Assembly: GCA_947074125.1 (NCBI GenBank)
Contig: CAMTOM010000042.1
Location: 1-8,837 of the forward strand
Reading direction: 5' to 3'
Source: an uncultured Desulfovibrionaceae bacterium
GTDB lineage: Bacteria > Desulfobacterota > Desulfovibrionia > Desulfovibrionales > Desulfovibrionaceae
DNA length: 8,837 nt
This document shows positions 4,591 to 8,837 of the stretch, in pieces. The notes beneath the pieces were generated by a model that saw nothing but the letters and a program-made list of their open reading frames with translations, did not search any database and was not told the origin of the DNA. The first letter of the stretch is position 1; each line of letters begins with the position of its first letter. Both the position numbers and the translations under genes were made by a program.

Positions 4591-6054
4591 CTATGGTTTT
4601 TCTTTATATACCTTTGCCGCATACATCCCTTCGAGCCAGGGATGTTCTGACGGTGTTTCCCATTCGCGGCACAATCGGGCATCGGAGTGACGCTTGAGAA
4701 AAGCGGCAATCTGCTCTCCGTTCTCTTCCGGATCAAGAGCACAGGTCATATAGGCAAGCTCATTGCCAGCGCCAAGACACTGCCATGCTTTTTCGAGAAG
4801 ATTTTTTTGGAGTGTCGAAAGAAAAGCAAGATCTTCGGCTTTGCGAGAGCGTCGGATGTCTGGTCTGCGTGCCAGCGTTCCCAAACCCGTGCAGGGCACA
4901 TCCAGCAAAATATGCCCTTCCCAGGTACGCTTTGGCGGATGGCGCATATCAGCGTGCACAAGGTATGGACAGGGCAAGTCAAGGCGGCGACACTCTGAAA
5001 AAACACGTCCAAGCCTGCGCGCATCGGTATCAGAAAGCAGTGTAACAGGCACATTCTGTTCGAGCAGAAAAAGGGATTTCCCCCCCTGTCCGGCGCAGGC
5101 ATCCCACACAGGGCGTTTCCACAAATGACATTCCAGCACTTGCAGGGCATGTTGCGAACCTGCCGCCTGAAAACTCAGACTCCCCTCCTCTTCAAGAAGT
5201 CGCAGATTTTTACCCATAATCTCTTCCGGTATTGTTCCTGGTGCAAAAGCGACTCCCCACTCTCCGACAGCTTCACCATATTGACGCAATGTTTCACGTA
5301 AAACATCTGCATTTTCACGACGGGCATTCACACGCACACAGGTGTGCGGACGCTGGCGGGAACGCGCACACAAAAGGCGCGTCTTCTCCTCGCCATAGGC
5401 ATTATGCCAAAGCTCTACAATCCACTCCGGCATACTGTAAAAACGCGATACACGTTTCACGCAAAATTGAGATGCTTTTTCTTCTGTCGTTTGTACAGCG
5501 GGCAGACCAGAAGGATGCCCCGCACATGCCAAAGCAGGCTCAGTCTCTTTTGGGGCAGCGCTCTTATTATGAGCAAAGGAGGCCTTCCCCTTTGCGGAAG
5601 ATTTTTTTTCCTTCGGCTGCACCGCATAAAATGATTCTTCGTGAACGGCATCACCCAAACGGATGAGCGCACGCAGCACACCATTGGCGACACGCGCAAG
5701 AGACTCACCATAACGCGCCCTGATTTGCTTTACCGTCACAAAAACAGTCGCATGGTGTGGCACGCGCTCAAGAAAGCAAAGAGCATACATTCCCAGAGCC
5801 ACATAGAGCAGCATCTCACGAGGGAGTTTTTCTGGCTTACTGAGAAAATGCTCTGAAAGATATTTCAGGCGCACTTCCTCACGCAAAAAGCCATACACAA
5901 GTTCCGTCACCAATGCCCTGTCTTGAAAAGATCCGGTAAAGTGACGCAACACACCATCCAGAACTTCCTGAACAGTGCCCCCCGCATCAAGCAGCAACAA
6001 TACCTGCACGGCTGCTGTACGCGGTTCTGCTGTTTCATGAAAAGACATTTTCAT
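4591..6054 (-). CDS. rsmB: 16S rRNA (cytosine-C5)-methyltransferase RsmB-like
   Basis: This 487-residue protein probably methylates a cytosine of 16S rRNA (C967 in E. coli numbering) using S-adenosylmethionine. An N-terminal NusB-like RNA-binding domain spans about 8-132. The catalytic Rossmann domain (about 295-487) has motif I DACAGQGGKS (318-327), motif IV DVPCTGLGT (385-393, Cys388) and motif VI MTCALDPEEN with Cys438, the expected nucleophile. Motif I departs from the common DACAAPGGKT. Between the domains, residues about 144-200 form a Lys/Ser/Ala-rich linker that makes the protein longer than the roughly 430-residue E. coli enzyme. The start at 6054 is chosen because AGAGGA lies 8 nt upstream; a GTG eleven codons earlier would translate the parS-like site as MFHVKR, and that reading is less likely. 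Another parS-like site is inside the gene at 5290-5305. Confidence 0.9.
   Translation of the reverse strand: MKMSFHETAEPRTAAVQVLLLLDAGGTVQEVLDGVLRHFTGSFQDRALVTELVYGFLREEVRLKYLSEHFLSKPEKLPREMLLYVALGMYALCFLERVPHHATVFVTVKQIRARYGESLARVANGVLRALIRLGDAVHEESFYAVQPKEKKSSAKGKASFAHNKSAAPKETEPALACAGHPSGLPAVQTTEEKASQFCVKRVSRFYSMPEWIVELWHNAYGEEKTRLLCARSRQRPHTCVRVNARRENADVLRETLRQYGEAVGEWGVAFAPGTIPEEIMGKNLRLLEEEGSLSFQAAGSQHALQVLECHLWKRPVWDACAGQGGKSLFLLEQNVPVTLLSDTDARRLGRVFSECRRLDLPCPYLVHADMRHPPKRTWEGHILLDVPCTGLGTLARRPDIRRSRKAEDLAFLSTLQKNLLEKAWQCLGAGNELAYMTCALDPEENGEQIAAFLKRHSDARLCREWETPSEHPWLEGMYAAKVYKEKP
5290..5305. promoter_or_regulatory. parS: parS-like site inside rsmB
   Basis: TGTTTCACGTAAAACA matches the parS consensus at 15 of 16 positions (only position 11 differs), the best strict match in the window. 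It lies within rsmB codons for about residues 250-256. Chromosomal parS sites are often inside genes, so the location does not count against it. Confidence 0.75.
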
Positions 6055-6070
6055 ACTGGATATCCTCTTT

Positions 6071-6086
6071 CTTTTCACGTGAAACA
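6071..6086. promoter_or_regulatory. parS: parS-like site in the rsmB leader
   Basis: CTTTTCACGTGAAACA matches at 14 of 16 positions, with an intact CACGTGAAACA right half. It sits 17 nt upstream of the chosen rsmB start and just upstream of its AGAGGA ribosome-binding site. ParB bound here could influence rsmB transcription. Confidence 0.75.
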
Positions 6087-6207
6087 CGCACCCAAAAAGA
6101 TGGCTTTACCCTGCATTTTGCAGAGTCGATACGTACCTGTAGTAAAGGGAAAAATCGCGATACCAACAATGCTCTCTCACGAATAGCAATAAAAAAATAT
6201 TTGCCTG

Positions 6208-7005
6208 CTAGCTATCAAGAAAGGTACAGACCATCCGCTCTACCCTCTCGGAAGCAACCAGCGTATCCACGCAAGGCCCACAGGGGCGCTCATTCAAAAT
6301 CCCGAAAACAGGTATGGGATAGGAATCCTGAATACCCGATGCGAGATCCCGCTCACACGCCACAGCAAGAATAAGTTCCGGTCGCCTCTGTACCACGATG
6401 CGGCGGGCAATCGTACCGCCTGTCGCTATGGCAAGATGAAAGCCATAGCGCTCACTTAAGTTTAGCAAAGAATCAATGGGGCACGCACCACAACGGGCGC
6501 AGTGTTTGCCTTCAGGAGTCAGCCGATGCGTGCAGCTACTGCGCTGGATACAGTGCGGCAAAAGCAAAAGAAGCTTCTCTGGCACAACCCTGAGACGCGA
6601 GGCCAGCACCAGTTCATTATTGACCTTGATAAAGGACAGACGAATATGCGAGCGCTCAATACGCAACAAACTCCCCCAAAGTTCCATAAGAGGATACAAG
6701 GTGCGTATGGTGGCATTACGCAGTTCACGACTCCCCCAAAACGAGGCTCCTGTAGAGATATGCCTCACCCGAGAATAACAGAGACAAATAAAAAAAAGCA
6801 GCAGCACGAACGAAAGAACGCCCGTCAGCATGGGCAGCAAAGGATGGATATTGCCGAAGCCCAATGCCGGAATACCCCAGAAGCACAGCAGCAAAAAAGA
6901 CAGGACGCCACCGCTCAAAAGCAGCAAGCCAATAAAAAGACGCTTGCGTGCCCCACCGTATTCTGATGCGGGGAGTGAATAGGGAGATTTACGCCAGAAT
7001 GACAT
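6208..7005 (-). CDS. DUF116-family membrane protein of unknown function
   Basis: This 265-residue protein looks like a DUF116 member. Two membrane segments (about 22-44 and 54-77) precede a cysteine-rich cytoplasmic-type domain. Conserved-looking cysteines occur as LPHCIQRSSC (152, 158), CARCGAC (169, 172, 175), AVACERDL (217) and RPCGPC (242, 245), a pattern suited to iron-sulfur or other metal binding; no cofactor can be assigned from sequence. The ATG at 7005 is preferred because the protein then begins with a short basic N-terminus before the first membrane helix; GGGG about 10 nt upstream is a weak ribosome-binding site. An in-frame GTG at 7083 would add 26 residues and run through the parS-like site at 7076. 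The gene lies between fmt and rsmB on the same strand. Its function is unknown to me. Confidence 0.82.
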   Translation of the reverse strand: MSFWRKSPYSLPASEYGGARKRLFIGLLLLSGGVLSFLLLCFWGIPALGFGNIHPLLPMLTGVLSFVLLLFFICLCYSRVRHISTGASFWGSRELRNATIRTLYPLMELWGSLLRIERSHIRLSFIKVNNELVLASRLRVVPEKLLLLLPHCIQRSSCTHRLTPEGKHCARCGACPIDSLLNLSERYGFHLAIATGGTIARRIVVQRRPELILAVACERDLASGIQDSYPIPVFGILNERPCGPCVDTLVASERVERMVCTFLDS

Positions 7006-7075
7006 AGTAACGATACCCCATGACTCTTTGTCGAAACAAACTAAGAGGGAAAAGGATGCGCCCAAAAGACAGTCT

Positions 7076-7091
7076 TGTTCCACGTGAAACT
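7076..7091. promoter_or_regulatory. parS: parS-like site between fmt and DUF116
   Basis: TGTTCCACGTGAAACT matches TGTTTCACGTGAAACA at 14 of 16 positions. Allowing either pyrimidine at position 5, as in Bacillus-type parS sites, it is 15 of 16. It lies 71 nt upstream of the chosen DUF116 start, in the 248-bp gap after fmt, and has an intact CACGTG core. Confidence 0.8.
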
Positions 7092-7153
7092 GCCTCGATC
7101 AAAAAAATACATCCTTCGGCAAAGAAAAAAGGGACATACCACAAAATCGCACA

Positions 7154-7186
7154 AAAAAGCACCTCTAATGGAAATACATGCTTTTT
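7154..7186. terminator. Possible terminator downstream of fmt
   Basis: AAAAAGCA (7154-7161) and TGCTTTTT (7179-7186) form an 8-bp stem with a 17-nt loop. On the minus strand the right arm ends in TTTTTTG, fitting termination of the def-fmt transcript before DUF116. The large loop lowers confidence. Confidence 0.5.
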
Positions 7187-7221
7187 CGGCGCTTATATCG
7201 AAAAAATTTTTTTACGCTCTT

Positions 7222-7255
7222 AAAACAAAGTGAGCCGCTGCCATTTCCACTCACT
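7222..7255 (-). terminator. Weak hairpin at the fmt stop codon
   Basis: On the minus strand AGTGAG (7255-7250) can pair with CTCACT (7234-7229) across a 15-nt loop and is followed by TTGTTTT. The left arm overlaps the fmt stop codon. The stem is only 6 bp, so it may simply add to the hairpin at 7154-7186. Confidence 0.3.
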
Positions 7256-8264
7256 ATTCAGGAGACGAAAGGTACAGATGCGCTTCTTCCTCACCAGTGT
7301 TATTGGCTAAAGATGCAAATGGTTTGAGAAAACCATTCACAAAAGCACGTCCATCCATGCGGGCGCGTCCAGCGGGTTGTATTTCAGAGAGGCGATACCA
7401 GACATCGCCTGTCGCGACACACAGTCCCTGTTTATCCCAGCGCAGGGTTCCAGGTGTGGTCTCCTGACATGTGTTTTCTTCCATTTTCCCTGGAAAAAGC
7501 AAGAGAGGCAGGGCTTCGCGTTCTGGCATATGCAAAAGCACCCGTGCGCCAGGCCAGGGGGTCACGGCACGGATACGAGCATCAATCACGGCACAGGGAA
7601 GCTCCCAATTGATATAGCCATCGGCTCTGGTCATTTTTGGCGCGTATGTGGACTGTGTATCATCTTGTGGCACAGATGCGGGTTCTGCATCGCAAAAACG
7701 ATTAAGAACGCTGAGAAGGGATTCTGCGCCCAATACGGCAAGGCTATCGTGCAGGCTTGCTGCGGTATGCCCTGCTGTCGGGCAGGAACGCATTTCGTAC
7801 ACGGGACCGGTATCCAGCGTTTCTTCCATGCGCATAATGCTGACACCGGTTTCGCTTTCACCGTCCATAATGGCGCGCTGTATGGGGGCAGCGCCGCGAT
7901 AGCGTGGCAGAAGAGAGGCATGCACATTGATGGGCGCATGGCGTGGTATCGCAAGGACGCTGGCGGGCAAAAGCAAACCATAGGCAGCGACTACTAGAAT
8001 ATCTGGCGAGAGTGCGGCCAGTGCGGCTCTGTCTTCTTCGTTTTTGAAGTGCGGAGGTTGGAAGAGAGGAATACCAGCTTCCTGTGCGACCAGTTTTACG
8101 GCGGAGGGTGTCAGCTTGTGCCCCCGCCCTGCCGGACGGTCTGGCTGTGTATATACAGCTACCACGTCTGCAAAGGAGCATTCAAGAAGGTGACGGAGGA
8201 TGCAGGCTGCAAACTCCGGTGTTCCCATAAAAACAATTTTCAATCGGCTGTGCGTTTGAGACAT
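7254..8264 (-). CDS. fmt: Methionyl-tRNA formyltransferase
   Basis: Fmt transfers a formyl group from 10-formyl-tetrahydrofolate to the amino group of Met-tRNA(fMet), making initiator fMet-tRNA in the cytoplasm. The 336-residue product has the N-terminal strand LKIVFMGTPEFA (8-19). Its formyl-transferase core has NVHASLLPRYRGAAPIQ (113-129) with Asn113 and His115, and EETLDTGP with Asp151; these match the family's Asn-His-Asp catalytic set. A C-terminal OB-like domain (about 210-320) would bind the tRNA. The ATG at 8264 is kept because the next internal ATG would remove the first strand, and GGAAG lies about 9 nt upstream. A TTG at 8243 overlapping the def stop is an alternative. The gene overlaps def by 25 bp, which suggests translational coupling. 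Confidence 0.96.
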   Translation of the reverse strand: MSQTHSRLKIVFMGTPEFAACILRHLLECSFADVVAVYTQPDRPAGRGHKLTPSAVKLVAQEAGIPLFQPPHFKNEEDRAALAALSPDILVVAAYGLLLPASVLAIPRHAPINVHASLLPRYRGAAPIQRAIMDGESETGVSIMRMEETLDTGPVYEMRSCPTAGHTAASLHDSLAVLGAESLLSVLNRFCDAEPASVPQDDTQSTYAPKMTRADGYINWELPCAVIDARIRAVTPWPGARVLLHMPEREALPLLLFPGKMEENTCQETTPGTLRWDKQGLCVATGDVWYRLSEIQPAGRARMDGRAFVNGFLKPFASLANNTGEEEAHLYLSSPE

Positions 8265-8755
8265 TTTTTCATTCTTCCGTCAAAAAGACTGCGGCGCAAG
8301 CGCCCGATGCGATCAATAAACAGGCGGCCTTCCAGATGATCGTATTCATGCTGCACAACAAAAGCGGGAAAGCCTTCAAAATCCAGTGAAAGCGGCTCGC
8401 CATCAATCCCCATTGCCGCAACATGAACATTGCTGAAGCGTTTGACATCGGCACGATAGCCGAGGGGGACAGAGAGGCATCCTTCCTGTTCAGAAAGCAC
8501 TTCCTCACCGGAAAGTGTCAGAACAGGATTGCAGAGCACAAGCGGATTTCTTTCCTCACCTTTCCAGAGAGGATCAATAACCATCAGGCGGATATTGCGG
8601 CCTATTTGTGGCGCGGCAAGACCCACGCCAGGGGCTTCGTACATGGTTTCAATCATGTCTTCCGCAAGGCGGCGCAGCTCGTCAGTGATGGCGTCTATAT
8701 TTTCGCTTGGCAGAGCCAGACGCGGATCAGGATATTTAACAACTTCCAGCAGCAT
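8240..8755 (-). CDS. def: Peptide deformylase
   Basis: Def removes the N-formyl group from nascent proteins, completing the cycle begun by Fmt. The 171-residue length is typical. All three metal-site motifs are intact: GVGLAAPQ (43-50), EGCLS (91-95, metal ligand Cys93) and QHEYDH (135-140, ligands His136 and His140, catalytic Glu137). The C-terminus is basic (FDGRMKKCLKRTAD). The ATG at 8755 has AGGAGG at 8760-8765, 4 nt upstream. It is the first gene of the def-fmt pair. The 82 bases between its start and the window edge presumably hold the promoter, but I see no clear -35/-10 pair. Confidence 0.97.
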   Translation of the reverse strand: MLLEVVKYPDPRLALPSENIDAITDELRRLAEDMIETMYEAPGVGLAAPQIGRNIRLMVIDPLWKGEERNPLVLCNPVLTLSGEEVLSEQEGCLSVPLGYRADVKRFSNVHVAAMGIDGEPLSLDFEGFPAFVVQHEYDHLEGRLFIDRIGRLRRSLFDGRMKKCLKRTAD

Positions 8756-8837
8756 GAACCCTCCTGAACAAATGATCGCTTTGATAACGCTTTACAAACC
8801 TGAGTCTTGTTTTACCAATCCAACTTCTTCTCTCTAA

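Noticed and set aside
5453..5468. CGTTTCACGCAAAATT in rsmB as a sixth parS site
   Set aside because: It matches only 11 of 16 positions, within the range expected for chance in sequence of this kind.
5232..5666. 144-codon plus-strand open frame
   Set aside because: It is antisense to rsmB, with no recognisable domain or start signal.
6031..6047. TGTTTCATGAAAAG near the rsmB start
   Set aside because: The two half-sites are 2 bp too close together for ParB, and the bases encode the N-terminal residues of RsmB.
6091..6207. Possible terminator of DUF116 in the gap before rsmB
   Set aside because: The T-run at 6191-6197 (minus strand) lacks a preceding stable stem, so DUF116 and rsmB may be co-transcribed.
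7377..7997. 206-codon plus-strand open frame
   Set aside because: It is antisense to fmt, which has unmistakable family motifs; composition and lack of a ribosome-binding site mark it as a shadow frame.

Overview
The window looks like a chromosomal segment of a Gram-negative deltaproteobacterium, most plausibly a sulfate-reducing or related member of the Desulfovibrionaceae with moderate G+C. The grounds are a lipoprotein and a periplasmic DsbA-like protein (so an outer membrane and periplasm), a chromosome-type parA/parB pair, and the run def-fmt-DUF116-rsmB, an arrangement I associate from memory with Desulfovibrio relatives. The family assignment is inference; no rRNA or tRNA is present to confirm it.

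Layout. Positions 1-334 are a divergent regulatory stretch with a tandemly repeated Shine-Dalgarno-like motif at the left edge and a CGCA-rich inverted-repeat region. A lipoprotein NlpC/P60 cell-wall hydrolase (335-826, +) faces a secreted DsbA-family thiol-disulfide oxidoreductase (1012-1821, -), with hairpin terminators between them. A divergent promoter region leads to parA (2118-2912, +), which ends in a strong hairpin. A small opposite-strand zinc-ribbon gene (3046-3444, -) separates parA from parB (3523-4437, +). parB and rsmB (4591-6054, -) converge on a perfect 15-bp bidirectional hairpin. Upstream of rsmB on the same strand are a DUF116 membrane protein (6208-7005, -), fmt (7254-8264, -) and def (8240-8755, -), the last two overlapping by 25 bp.

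How the genes fit together. Def and Fmt are the two ends of the N-formylmethionine cycle, and RsmB modifies 16S rRNA, so the right half is a translation cluster with one unexplained membrane protein (DUF116). The left half is chromosome segregation: ParA ATPase and ParB CTPase/DNA-binding protein.

The main observation is that five sequences matching the parS consensus TGTTTCACGTGAAACA at 13 to 15 of 16 positions lie between 1814 and 7091. One overlaps the dsbA start codon, one is in the parA leader, one is inside rsmB, one is in the rsmB leader and one is between fmt and DUF116. This marks the window as a probable ParB-loading centromere, normally close to oriC. I see no mobile element, CRISPR array, tRNA or rRNA gene.
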